Shown piece by piece: positions 44,332 through 57,030 of a stretch of DNA of 64,000 nucleotides; positions within the stretch are counted from its first letter, which is position 1; every line of letters begins with the position of its first letter. Both the position numbers and the translations under genes were made by a program. The stretch is from NCBI GenBank assembly GCA_030248215.1, contig JASANG010002236.1, positions 47,292-111,291 of the forward strand, in the 5' to 3' direction. The notes under the pieces are model-generated. The model worked only from the letters and a program-made list of their open reading frames with translations, ran no database searches and was not told where the DNA came from. This DNA comes from Enoplolaimus lenunculus. Taxonomy: Eukaryota > Nematoda > Enoplea > Enoplida > Thoracostomopsidae.

Positions 44332-45245
44332 AAACTTTCCAAGCATATTGAGTTGACTACCACCCCTGTACTATACTAAATATTCTTTAGAAGGAATAAA
44401 CTACAAGTTCTATTCAATTAAACATGGTGACATCATGCCCACCATGTCTTGAATTAAAAATTCGAACATATTTAACGAATTAATTGAAGTGCTATTTGAT
44501 TAAAATTAACACTATACATTTTATTCGTCGACAATAATGTTCACTGCATGACGTCAAGCATGTCGTCGTATGAATGGTCATTTTTCAATTTTAATTTTAA
44601 CTGACCAAGGTCGAAATATACTTTAACATTTTATTTGTTACTGTAAAATATTAAAGTCAGTTGAAATAGAAAGTGTTTAACAATAATGGGTAAGGTATTT
44701 CAGAACAGCTTTTGCGCATTCGTTTAACAAGTTTATTTACCTATAACGGAAACTCGAATGTTCGAATTATAGCAAAAAATTTTGTTTACAAAAGTTTTTT
44801 ATCGCTTGGTTCTACATCGTCGCCGCAAATATTCTGCTAAGCTTAAACCGTATCCTAAGCCGATGTTATGCAATAATCTGAACATTTCAAAAACTTAGCA
44901 AGAAAAGTAAACGGTAGCCGAAACGTTAATATGCTGTTTAATTCGTAACTTTTCTTAAATTTTTAAAATATTTCGATAAAAGACGCTTCAAACTACTTTC
45001 AAAAATAAACGCAAAAAATTTTCAATCAGATTCAATCAGACGCGAATCCAGAATTTCTGACGGGGCGGGCTGTATCATGTTATGAAGCCAAATTTTTACT
45101 GTATAGTCGGGACCTTATCATTTTATCACCAACAAACTTTCTGAGGGGGGAAATTGTAAGCGCGGGACTTTATCATTTTACCACAAAAAATTCAGAGGGA
45201 AAAATTGCCAGGTAGCGCACCCAAACATTTTTTCTCGAAAAAATT

Positions 45246-45433
45246 GGCCTATGTAAAGAACAGGGGCGGAACAGTATTATAAGCATACTCCTAAGCTAAG
45301 CCGAAGCCAAAGCCTAAGCGTTCCAACGAGCATATTCCCAAGCCTAAGCCAAGCAAAAAATTAGTCTAAACCTTGAGCTTACTCTATTGCAGTCCCACAG
45401 AAAAACGTTTCGCCCCTGATCTTTACATGGGCC
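45246..45433 (+). mobile_element. GGCC-family MITE, subfamily 2, exact 8-bp duplication
   Basis: 188 bp, GGCCTATGTAAAGAACAGGG to CCCTGATCTTTACATGGGCC. AAAAAATT is exact at 45238-45245 and 45434-45441. Confidence 0.9.
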
Positions 45434-46090
45434 AAAAAATTTCGGACAGAAGTCGTACGTCCACCCCCCACCCACCCGGCCCACTTCTGGATCTGCTAGT
45501 GGATTCAGTCAATGATCGTAGACTATTAAAATGTGATGCAATATTTCAATGGCTAATTAATGCACTTGAACAGACTGTACAAATTAAATTTCTGTAAATC
45601 GGTTGGATGACGCCAATGTGCACTTGTGACCGTATGTGTTTACGAAGCATGTTTATCACGGATGTTAATGATGACTAAATTTGGCATAGAACTTGGCTAA
45701 GTCTATTCGTCCGCGTTAAACATTATTTGTTTAAACGTTGTAACACAATTTTGGATTTTATGCATTTTCGCCACACTGTTTTTGAAATTTTCCTATTGTA
45801 GCATTAACTAAGACTTAGACTAAGGCGTAGTGCTTTTGTTTAAGCTTTTGCGGGAAGTATACAAAGAAGTGCCCCACAATACATAAATTTTAGATTTTAG
45901 CGCATTAGGTTATAGCAGTCGCCAAAGTCTTGCCCATATAATCCCACTTTTCAATATGGTTCAACTTTTGCACGCCCACACAATATTTAAGTGTAAGCTT
46001 AATCGTACGTCCATACCTGAGTAAACATAAGCCTAATCCTAAGCCTAATGTTTCGCTAAAAGCTGAAAATTTCAAAAGCTGTGTTGTGTA

Positions 46091-46583
46091 TTGTAGTGAC
46101 CCGAACAAGAGGGGGTAATAAGGGGGTTCCCCTTGTGAGTCAAAATAAATAGGATTACATATCCCTAAAGAGAGTCCGTGAAAGCGGATATGGTTTCTAA
46201 ACCTTAATTAGAGTCCACCATAAATGTCAACTATCCCTAATTGTAGTACATAAATGGCTCCAAAACCAAATCAAGTGGAGTTCGAAACTTTAAAGCATTA
46301 CTTAAGTTTTGAAAGTACATTTCTAAGTATAACCTTGCATTATCGCTCAAGCTTTTCATGCAAGACAAATACATGTTTATTACTCGAATAGTTGCTGTGG
46401 AAAGTTCGTGATTTATTAGCTTAACGCAACCCTAAACAAGAACTCTATGTTGTTCTACCCCGATACAAGCTATCACTCTATCGGTAACGAAGGATGGCGG
46501 AGGGTGGGTTAAAATAGATAAAACAATCCGTAACCAAATAACAAACGGAGTACCCTCTGAAGAGGCCATTAAATATCAGTCCC
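46091..46583 (+). mobile_element. TA-family MITE, 3' end lost
   Basis: TTGTAGTGACCCGAACAAGA and the full interior through GGCCATTAAATATCAGTCCC. The final ~20 bp are missing. Confidence 0.82.
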
Positions 46584-46945
46584 AAGCCAAGAAGAGTTTT
46601 TGTCATAACTTGAAAATTTCAAAGACTATGCAGAACGCGTAGAAAAGCATTTGTTAAATTTCAACTTCTTCCGGATATGAAATGTTTCAAGAGCAGTCGA
46701 TGATTTTACATTAATCCAAGATGACACAGTCATTAATTAAGGCGCCCGTTGTATTTAATCAATAATTATTCAGGCGACAGTTAATGTTTACTATCAAAGT
46801 AAGCATAACACATTGATGAGCATGAGGTGTTGACTCCATAAACGCACTCTTGACTCCAAATATAGTTCTTAATTTAATAGTTGCGGTTTTAAACCAATAA
46901 AATATAACGCGTGTGCATTTAATTGTTACGAGTCTGTATACTGTA

Positions 46946-47165
46946 CACTGTCAAAAATGGGTAGTCAAGTAGACTCTCTCGGAAATAGACTTTTTCTGAC
47001 TACACAAACTGAGTCAAATTTGACTCCGCCAGAGTCAAATTCGACTCACTGAGCGATTCATTGAATCGAATTTGACTCTGGCGGAGTCGAATTTTGACTC
47101 AGTTTGTGTTGTCAAGAAAAGCCTATTTCCGAGAGAGTCAATTTGACTCCCCATTTTTTACAGTG
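46946..47165. mobile_element. GAGTC foldback MITE, copy 2
   Basis: 220 bp between TA and TA. The ends are CACTGTCAAAAATGGGTAGT and CCATTTTTTACAGTG. Confidence 0.88.
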
Positions 47166-47507
47166 TATTTTATAACATCTATTATGGGTGTCGGATATTT
47201 TTACATATTCCAATGTCTGGTGCAGCATTTATACGCTGAATAGCCATTCTCTTATATGACCAGTCGGTCAATGGAAACATGCGAGATAAGTAAGACAATC
47301 GTGGTATTTAAAAGTTGAAGGACATTGGTAATGAAATAAAGAGGTTAATTCTGCTTTAGGTCAAATTTTAAGTTTAAGTAGTTATCACATATGCAAATAA
47401 TCAAATTAGAGGAATTCCAATGCTTGATGGCAATGAAAATCAAAGTCAGGTGTAAATTGTGTTAAAAGCATATTAATAAACAAATTGAGTTTATTAATAG
47501 TATGTAG

Positions 47508-47806
47508 CAAGGTGTAACCAAAGTTGAAAAACCGGACCGAGGTCAAGAAATTTCCCCAAGTCGGAACCAGGAACGGAAGTTAATCAAAAGTAGGTAATAA
47601 AATGATGTTGAATTTGCCAATTTTTAAACTAAACATTTGTGGTTTATAAATCGTAAGAAACTTATAACTAAACTCACTGAAGATCAAAAAGTTTATGAAA
47701 ATACGAAGAATTCTCCTGCCAAGATGCCGGTAGCTTCAATAATAATTCTACATGAGCCAGTGGTCATTTTGTGCAGGAGCTGGAGGTAGACCTTTGGTTG
47801 TAACTC
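47508..47806. mobile_element. Old hAT-like MITE
   Basis: CAAGGTGTAACCAAAGTTG to CTTTGGTTGTAACTCG, with AACCGGACCGAGGTC and GAGCTGGAGGTAGACC inside. Drifted ends, no duplication seen. Confidence 0.6.
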
Positions 47807-49976
47807 GTGAATCTATATATTAAAATTGATAATTAAATTTGAACCACTCAACACTGCTGAAACAGTGTGATCGCACATATATTAAGGATCAAACGCTGAT
47901 ATTTTATTCTTAGATCTTACAACACCGCGTTGTTATTTGGAAACAAAACATTGAAAGTGTGCTATATATGCCGTTAAAACTTGTCACTTTGACCAAACAT
48001 TATCCAAAATCTACTGTATAAGCAGATATTTGCACGTTCCCTAAAATGCTCTATTGGTTTGTTTCAATTAATTAAAATTGCATGGTAGGCAAACGTAAAC
48101 ATTTGTATAAATAGCGAATAAACCAACTTCGAAGCCCTCGCCATCAAACAAACAGGGCAGGAACGTTGTTCTCGTTTGGCTTTATTATCAATTAAGCCGT
48201 TGCATTTGCGATGTCCCAAGCGAACTGAGATAGCCTCCTAACCCAGCGCTTAATTGCGAGTGAAAATCCTCTCGAAATACTAACATAAAACCATTGAGAA
48301 TATTGGTTTGAGGGAAGATAGAATATAATATGTATGTACGCTGATGACAAAGCTTGTTTGGTACCAGCGATTGTTTCGCTCAAATTACTAAATAAATATT
48401 TCCATGCAATCGCTGTTAATTGCTAGCTAGGTAGCTGGCTTTTTAGGAGGAGCTGACTTTTAAGATTTGCATTCATCGAAAGCTTGATCGGCTTAAATAA
48501 TAAACATTGAATTTTTACAGCAACGTTCATCACAGAACATAATTGGGTTTTAGTTTTGGAAAGCACTTTTCACTGTCGAAAAATTTAACTGGAATATCAA
48601 AAGTCATCGTAGGGCACGCGTCACATGAATCCAAATGTCCCAAAAGCTAAAAAGGCTTTTCAGAAGTATAGGTTTAGACTTAGGTTTAGGCTTAAGTTTG
48701 AGCCTACGCTTTAGGTTAACGTTTGGGTGTAAGCTTAGATTCGAGCATAGGCTAGAGGACCCATAGGCAGACGGATACAGGTGGGCAGCCCCTATGTAGC
48801 CAAATTGGCGCTTTTTATTCCCTCACACTTGAGAAACTCGCACGCACTGCCGAAACAAACAGGGGTGGGGACACTCCCCCCAAAGTCGCGAGTGAAGCGA
48901 GCGAGAAGCCAGACGCAGTTTAAAACTCGTCAAAGCACATAGAAAATTAGTTGAGCTGAGTTTCGGGGCGAACCCCCTAAACAACTGTGAAATTTTGTGA
49001 TATCGGAACAAAAATTTGCATTGTAAGTTCAATTTTAACCCTGAAAAAACTTATACTCCGCAGGCGGTGGGGAGAATGCATCCCTCATCCCTCCATCAGC
49101 CCCTGGAGAAAAGCCATCCTGGCGTAGGCCCTTTCAACAACGATAAAATCAAGATTTTGTATTAAAGTTTAGTACTTAGCTATATATACTCAAATAGCGT
49201 TCGGCTTTTCGTTCGCAGGTTTTTCACAGTAAAATTTATACATATTTTGAACAGCCCCGTTTTCAGAAATTTCTGCATCCGCCAACAGTCAAAACACGCA
49301 CACATAAGGAGTAAAGAAATGTTCCCTTAAAAATTTCAGGAAAGCCCCTAAAATGGAACATTTATAAAAAACATGAAATAAAACTTGTGGTATTCCCGCA
49401 ACAAAATGATACTTATCCTGCCTATGCCCCTGTCTATACATCAAAATTGTTAATCTCGAGAGAAGGAAACCTAATCGCAAAAGCGAACCAGAATTTATTT
49501 TGCTCGTCCGTCATTAGCAAGCAATTTGCGAGAGAACCTAAGATTCTGTTGCTATTCATTTAATATACAGTAACCCATTTTCGGAGATTCAAAGCTCTCA
49601 TGAGTTTGTAAATCCACTTGCACTTGGTTTTTAACTACTTTACTTGGTTGAACTGGTGTTTACGAATTCATACCCAGTTATAGACATTGAAAGTTGATAA
49701 AAAGCTGTTTTCGAAATTTTTATAGAATCTAGCTCACCCTTCCAAAATCCTAGCTACGCCAGATATAGGACAGTTGGCCAAGCATCGCAAAAGCATTCGG
49801 TTTCGGATACTTGCAATTTACGCTTTCGCATGCGTATGCTTAATTTTGTATTGTATTCGGAAGAAAACCATTTTTAAACATGGTTCTGATTAATGAGTCG
49901 GTTCTTTTTTGTTTAAGTGGCCGCCCTCCGGTATTTGTCCAAAAATGGTTTAGTTTTGAAATTTGTTGCACATTTT
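47807..49976. other. No gene recognised; MITE relics
   Basis: GGTTTAGGCTTAAG-type traces (48660-48770), GC-rich relics near 48800-49130, and a GGTTTAGTTTTGAAATTTGT block (49940-49975) of the CAGTGCCGGAGCAG group. Confidence 0.35.
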
Positions 49977-50172
49977 TGCAAAAAAGATGATTCAAATTGA
50001 CTCTCTTCGAAATAGGCTCTTCCTGACTACACAAACTGAGGCAAAATTCGACGCCGCCAGAGTCAAATTGAGTCGATTTTGACTGTGGTGGAGTCGAATG
50101 TTGACTCAGTTTGTGTAGTCGGGAAAAGCCTATTTCGGAGATAGTCAATTTGACTCACCATTTCTTGCAGTG
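49977..50172. mobile_element. GAGTC foldback MITE, copy 3
   Basis: A clear right end CACCATTTCTTGCAGTG followed by TA. The left end is slightly eroded (TGCAAAAAAGATGATTCAAA). The central part is shorter than in the other copies. Confidence 0.8.
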
Positions 50173-50626
50173 TAAACTCGTCTTCACCTGCAGCTCCAAT
50201 CCTTCCAGAGTGAAATTTAAATTTTAAACATTTCGCTATATTTCGATTGCAAGGTATTTCAATTGGACCGAAATTTTTTGTTATACAACAATTCATTTCG
50301 AAGAACCTACTTATCCGGCAACCTGTATTTAAATGCTACCGGTTCGATTACAGACTCAACTGTGCTGTTCTGTTTTTCGGTGACATTCCTGCCTGACAAG
50401 GTTCTCGCATCATAGTTGACGAACAAGATTGACTAGGTAGGTATATACTGAATTTTGCTAATCTTTGAAAAATTAAAATATCTGGTATGTAAAACCCAAA
50501 ATATGTTAAATATCGCTTTGAATACGCTGATCATTTTAAAATCAAACGGCAGAATCTGAACATGGTTGCCAAAAAATCTGCAATCAATATATACAGTGAT
50601 GTGGGAAGTTATTTTGTATTCTAGAG

Positions 50627-50867
50627 CCCATATATTTTCAAAATGGGTATATTGTGCTTGTTTTGAGTAAGCAATAAGTGTTTATAGTAGCTGGCTGCAG
50701 TTGCGGATGTCAAAATTTGTGTAAACATAGCGGATACCAAATTCGAAAAGGACGCCTAATTTTGAAACTATTCATTTTCTAATTAAAACAATGCGAGACC
50801 TGTTGACAACTGATAATTTTACATATCTGTGCAATAGGCTACACACGTTTGAGAATACGAGCACTGA
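50627..50867. mobile_element. Old GGGCTC-family MITE
   Basis: GAGCCCATATATTTTCAAAA at the left and ACACACGTTTGAGAATACGA with GC at the right, matching 34728-34951 in layout. Confidence 0.5.
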
Positions 50868-51203
50868 ACCGAGATCTTTGCTCAAACTTTCAGGATCGCT
50901 GCTTTAAAAATATTACGGGAGCCAATTATAGATTTCTAGAATTCATACTTTGAGCTGATACCGTTTACAGCTTATGGCTGTTTTAAAAGCCAGAGACGTT
51001 AATGAAATAAAAAATAGAACTTTTGGCAATATTTGCTTAATTCTTCTTTGACTGAAAAACCCGCATCTGGCATCAGTTAAACTGCCTTTTAATATTAAAG
51101 TAGGGAAAAGAAAGACAATTGATTTAAAGACAGATATATTTTCGCTGTTAATTTTACAAATGTTTTTACCTACTTTACAGTTCAAAAGATTTCAGAGGTC
51201 ATC

Positions 51204-51287
51204 ATGCGAAGAAATCTCGTGATCCTAGCCGTATCAATCTTTATGGGCGACGTAATTTCTAAAGAACCTAATACGACCTTGACTTGA
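51204..51287 (+). CDS. Possible short secreted peptide or broken gene start
   Basis: An ATG opens a 27-codon frame MRRNLVILAVSIFMGDVISK and EPNTTLT, with the shape of a signal peptide, ending in TGA. Past the TGA the same frame continues DNFTCVLQRSKFISCNLVKY with paired cysteines before the next stop. It could be a decayed receptor-type gene, a first exon with another splice, or chance. Confidence 0.18.
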   Translation: MRRNLVILAVSIFMGDVISKEPNTTLT

Positions 51288-52718
51288 GACAACTTCACTT
51301 GCGTTCTGCAACGTTCAAAATTTATTTCATGCAATCTTGTTAAGTACCGTAATCCTTTGGTTTCATGAAAAATATATACTAATTTCTATTCCTATTGGCT
51401 CGAACGCATGTCACACATGCAGTATTCGGATTGGTTCAGATAATGTCTGCTTGTACCTCATTGGTTGGATTAAATTAAATTGCAGTTGTACCGTTGTTTG
51501 CCAGTACCCTGAAGTAGCTGAAATGGCTCTTGAATATTAGGACGACCAGTTGACATAACAAGGTTGTTTTCTGAAACATTAAAAGCAAATTTGGTAATAA
51601 AACTGACTCTTAGATCTTGTTAACGTAAATTCAGGTTGTTTAATTTGTTGTTAGAACGATTTCCAACAGTCTCATTAGTGGCTCAAGTGTCGACCTTAGA
51701 ATTGTTTCAGTATTCAGATTAGTTTCGTTAGCTATGAGGTTTATAGATGAAGCATATATAAAGTTGATTAGGGCAGCATTCTGACTAATGTAAACTTTAG
51801 TTTGCTCTTCGAATTTTAAAATTATAATCAAAAAATTAATTTTGAAATAAAATACAGCCAACTTATTACTCGTAAATGTCAGATTGCGCGGCCAGGCTGC
51901 TGACTGAGCTAAACGTTTACCTAAACAACAAATTTGATATTTAAAAAAATTCCGATGGATGCCAAAGTGTGATCGGAAAGGTTCTTTTTATTTTATTCAG
52001 CTTGACACACTTCAAGCTTTTCGTATGTATACATATTGAGAAAGCTTTATTTTAGATAACCAGCTTTAACCGTTTGTGCCAAATTATAGGAAATTTAGTT
52101 AAATTTCAAACAAAAATTAGGTTCACTATTGTTGGCAGTTTATTAATGTTATAAGGGTTAGCGGACATTAAAGTTACGCTTACACATATATGAGCCAATT
52201 TCGCTGCGTAAATTATCCCCCTGTTAGCAAACGTTTTTCTCAGAACTGAATCTGCATACCACACACGTCATTGCTTATTCTGGTGGTGCACACGAATACT
52301 TGGTTAGATTATTTTTTACAGTAACCAGAATGTTTTCAAAAATATTTTGGTTTTAGAAATTTTGATTTCATTTAATTTCACGCGTAAAATAACTGCTTAA
52401 AACTGTTTGAAACATTTAAATTAGCTTCTTTCACACAAAAACTTGCTCATACTGCAACGAGTAGTATTATTGTAAATACGCTGTTCGCTCACAGTGTGAC
52501 AAATTGCTGTGTCGCCTCTCACGTATGTTTGAAAAATTAAACGGCATAAAATTAAACTTTGAGAAACCGCAGCAACTATAATATATTTGGATAGTTTTTA
52601 GCTGATTGCTGTGAGAAAAATCAAAATATGTATTCATAATACGAAAACAAACTCTTCGCATGAACGAGACGAATCCAAAGTTAATATTATTTCCAAAATT
52701 TTAGCCAGCTACTTGGTA
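51288..52718. other. No gene recognised
   Basis: The frame at 51337-51540 is cysteine-containing but has no recognised motif. The rest is AT-rich without repeat boundaries I can place. Confidence 0.35.
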
Positions 52719-53160
52719 CTGTATTGACCCGAATAAGAGGGGGAACTGATATTTATTTGGCCTCTCCAGAGGGTACCCCCCTTGTTATTCGGTTACGGAC
52801 TGTTATTTATTTTTAACCCACGCTCCAGCGCCCTTCGTTACTGATATATCCGGTAATGCAATTATCCGTTGAATTAAACATATATTTCTCTTGTGTCAAT
52901 AGCTTGAGCGATAATACATGGTAATAATTATGAATGTACTTTCAAAATTTATACGCTTTAAAGTTTTGAACTCAAATTATTTGGTCTTGGAATCATTTAT
53001 GCGCTAAAATTAAGCACAAATTGAAATTTATGGTCTCTAATTAGGGTTTAGGGACTCTATCCGCTTACGGACTCTTATTAGGAATACGGACTCCTATTGA
53101 TTTTAATTCAAAATGTGGACCCCCTCTTATTACCCACCCCTCTTATTCGGGTCAATACAG
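52719..53160 (-). mobile_element. TA-family MITE, full-length
   Basis: 442 bp, CTGTATTGACCCGAATAAGA to ATTCGGGTCAATACAG. Both ends share the same G-to-T change (ATTGACCC), so the inverted repeat is still matched. Confidence 0.9.
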
Positions 53161-53341
53161 TTGGAAATATCACAGCGAACCCTTAGTAACTGTGGTTCAT
53201 GACAAGATCGTACCCGCTTTGAAATCTGAAGACTGGCCACTTAGAGATTGGGAAGCTTAGGCTTAGGATTAAGCTTAAGTTTAGGCTTTACACTTGGGCT
53301 TAAGCTTAGTTGGCAGGTTTTCGTTATTGACAAGAACAGTA

Positions 53342-53794
53342 CTGTAGTCACTCGAATAAGAGGGGGACTGATATTTATTTTGCATCTCGAAGGGTACCCT
53401 CTGCTATTCGGTTACGGACTGTTGTTTAATTTTAGCCTACCGTCGCCCTTCGTTACTCATATATATCCGGTATTGCAACTATCCGTCGAATCAAACGTTT
53501 ATTTGACTTGTATCAAAAACTTGAGCGATAATGCAAGGGTATACTTATTAATAGGAATATACTTTCAAAATTTAAGTATATATGCTTTTAAAATTCTAAC
53601 TCAACTTTATTTGGTCGTGGAGTCATTTATGCACTACCTACAATTAAGGATAATTGACATTTATGGACTCTGATTCATTATGGCTTAGGGACTCTATCCG
53701 CTTACTGACTTTTATTAGAGATACGGACTCCTATTGGTTGGGACTCAAAATGGGTACCCCCTCTTATTACCCGCTGTTATTCGGGTCACTACAG
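53342..53794 (-). mobile_element. TA-family MITE, full-length
   Basis: 453 bp, CTGTAGTCACTCGAATAAGA to ATTCGGGTCACTACAG, same orientation as the copy 182 bp upstream. Confidence 0.9.
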
Positions 53795-55314
53795 TTCCTG
53801 TTATTAGCATGAATTGGAAAATAAAGCGTTTGTCTATCTTGATACAATTCCAATAAAAGCTTTATTCTAAAATTACTTATGAAGTAGTGTTTTTGGTTTT
53901 TTGAGTTTTATTGGAACATTGCGGTGGACTTTGTTTATCATTCAAAATTCATCAAAAATTGTCTGGTTCAAACTGTAAAATTAAACTCAATTCTTGCTAA
54001 AAATAAACAATTTTGTACCAAATAATCAATTGTTTGTTGTTCAAAAATATGAGGTCACCGATAGACCAATGTTTAAAAGATCGCAGTACAAAGCGCAGTG
54101 TATTTATACGTTCATTTGTTATAAATATTTACTAATTAGCATCAATTTTGCGTTAAATTGTGTATTTATTTATGAAATAGTTCGTCATCATTTTACAGTT
54201 TTGTTCAGTGTATAGCAGCAATAGAGCATTGTACCAATTTTAGTATTTCTGCAAACTCCGCATAAAATACCATCTTTTTTGTACAGAAATTTACTATTTT
54301 TCAGGTTTCTTTTTTTGTCAAAAGAAATCGTACAAATTTTCAGACGCAAACGAAATACAAGGCATTTTTCGTCTTTTTTCCAACAGTTTCAAATGCGTTA
54401 TGTGTAACGTGAGGGGTGGGTGTTGTTGCAGATGACTTGGTTTAACGTCCATTTAACGCAGTACCTGCGTATACTGTATGACGAATAGTATATTTCGTTT
54501 TTTTTTCTGAGCGGCCAAAACTTCCTGTATACTCTGCGATAGCGCAGTATTTTGTTGTTTCAAAAAACACATAGCCGTTTGTTTAAATTGGTTATTCTCT
54601 AATATTCGATGTAAACTTTAGCGCAGTGTTGCTGCTAATTCTGCAACTAAAGTGCTTATTAAACCATAAATGGTTTGAAGAATATTAGCAAACAGCGAGG
54701 GCTATTTTGCGCTTTCACTGTTAGAAAAGTGGTAATTTCATTGGGATTTATACTAAATGTTTGTCAAAAAATTAGGTAGAAATGCGAGTAAGCGATTAGG
54801 CAATTTGACAGATTTTCAAAACGCCTTAATTAATACAATAACAATAGTTTGCAAAATATTAATTAAATTACTAAATATTTGCATTTTGAACATTAATTCC
54901 GAGTTACACAATATATATACTGTTGTGATGATAACAAAGATAATACTCTCAAAACTAATACATAATTGTTATAAGTGGCGGATCCAGAAATTTCTGATGA
55001 GAAAAGCCATTGTATGTATATCAGCATTAAAAGTAGCTGGTGAAGCGAGCTAGAAGCCAACCGCAATTTTGATACTAAATTTTAATACCAAGTTTTGGTT
55101 TTAATTCCTATTGGACGGCCCTGGCCTGGATGTCCCCCTCAGGAATCTGCGATTGATTGTTATATAGCACCCAAATCTGTGACTGTCAATACAGTTAAAA
55201 CAGTTGCGAATATGTCTCGTGAATCTTGACGTCATAAGTACATGTGTTGGTTGTGGACATCTACAGCTATATCTTTCACTTTAAACAGACCAAGTAAAGC
55301 TTTAGTTTTACCTA
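53795..55314. other. No gene recognised
   Basis: AT-rich. A 98-codon frame at 54757-55053 runs into a GGATCCAGAAATTTCTGATG-type relic and is not convincing. This stretch is directly upstream of the Vsx gene, so its promoter and enhancers may be here. Confidence 0.35.
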
Positions 55315-55534
55315 CACTCCAAAAACTGGTGAGTCAAATTGACTCTCTCCGAAATAGGCTTTTCCGGACTACACAATTGAGCCAAAATTCGACTCCGTCA
55401 GAGTCAAATTTGACTCACTGCGCGACTAAGTTCGTCGTATGTGACTCTGGCGGAGTCGAATTTTGACTCAGTTTGTGAAGTCCGGAAAAGCCTATTTCGG
55501 AGAGAGTCAATTTGACTTACCATTTTTTGCAGTG
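55315..55534. mobile_element. GAGTC foldback MITE, copy 4, directly upstream of the Vsx start
   Basis: 220 bp between TA and TA. CACTCCAAAAACTGGTGAGT to CCATTTTTTGCAGTG. Its right end is 103 bp from the Vsx ATG. Confidence 0.9.
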
Positions 55535-55637
55535 TAATAGTTTAATTAAATGGATATGATGTTTGAAATATTTCAATCACTTGCGATATCATCTGCATTT
55601 TAGATTTTAAAACCTTTTATATTAAATTCGCAAAAAC

Positions 55638-57030
55638 ATGCAAAAGTACACTGTGCCAAACGACTGTTTATTTCCTACCGACCATAACAGCGTGGATTCT
55701 TCTGCACGCGCTGCGTTGCCAAGCTTACAGTCGGACCTGGAGCCAATTAAAGCAACAAACGATTACACGCCAGCGGCTTGTGAAACTCAACATACGTTTA
55801 CTAGTGTGCCACAATCGAGCACTAGCAGAAAACAGCCGTTCGCTATCCATGACTTACTTGGCTTGGGGCCAAATGATGAAGATGTTGGAGAGAACAATAA
55901 TTTAGATCACAATCACAAAGCGACAAAAGGACAACCACTTTCAACAAATGAATTTTATCCTAACGTCACTGAACAATCGACAAAAACCACATCTTCCATA
56001 GTTGCCCATCCATCGGTAACCGGAGAAAGGTCGCTGACTTCAGAACAGCCGGATCATATCCAACCAGCTGAGTCTGATATTTCGCTGGGAATGACTGCTA
56101 GCTGTACAGGTTTGCCAACATCAGGTATGGGCCTGGGCCCTGGATTTGGATTTGGACTGAGTTGCGGCTCGACGATGCCTCCGTTTGGCAATTCGTTGAG
56201 CAGTTTCGATCCGTACGGCGGTTTGCTATCAAGCGGTGGCCCACCTACACCGTTTAGTTTTGGTGCTGGGTGTTTTACTGGAAGCGGTACCTCTGGCGGT
56301 GCGGCTAATCATGGTTCAGGGTTATACTGCCCACCAATGATGAGCGGTTTTGGACATGCCGCTGCAGCGGCTGCAGCTGCAAGTTTTATTAATTCACCAT
56401 TTGCACCTCCGATTTCGGCCCCACAATCGTTTAGTACGGCCAACGCGACAACAAATAGCTCGTTTGGTTCTTTATCAACTGAACATCTTTCACAGCCATC
56501 AACAACTCACATACATGACGCTGATAAACAGCAATACATTGATAGCGAATGTCGCGACAGTGTTTCTTCGTTCAAACAAAAACTACCCAATACTCGACCA
56601 ATGAATAGCTCTGCTGACACCCAGTCTTCCGCAGAATACCATGCCAACGAATTACTCCCTGGAACAGAAGCAGTGTCGAGAATTACACCATCTGTTGCAT
56701 CTTTACCCGCCGCTCGTCTTCCGCATCATTCATTTGCGCCAGTTTTTGGCAACAACATTTGCGGTTCTACAAGACTCAACAGTGAAAATCAGTCAAATAG
56801 CGGTCAACAAACCAGTAATCTCCCTGGCATAGAGATTTGCACAACAAGTAACAGTTGCAATAACTTGGTCGATACGTTAAGTTTTGGAATGCAACAGCAT
56901 ATGGCGGCGGCTGCGGCGATGTTTCAACAACAAACGCAACAACATCAACATGATCAACATCAATTTGCATCACCGTCGACGTTAACCGGAAGTACCAGCC
57001 ATCTTAGATCAACCATTGATATAGCGTCCG
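55638..57030 (+). CDS. Vsx: Vsx exon 1
   Basis: ATG is first in frame after an upstream stop. The 464 codons end TCC-G at the donor GTAAAC. Contents in order are the eh1 motif (68-77), a Gly/Phe-rich stretch (160-240), eight alanines (241-248), Ser/Thr-rich sequence, five alanines (423-427) and a Gln/His-rich run (429-442). The open frame continues into the intron to 57086, but the conserved acceptor frame at 62088 shows that the splice at 57030 is correct. Confidence 0.92.

Noticed and set aside
53248-53673. A 141-codon + strand frame
   Set aside because: Most of it is the interior of a TA-family MITE, and the same sequence elsewhere is full of stops.
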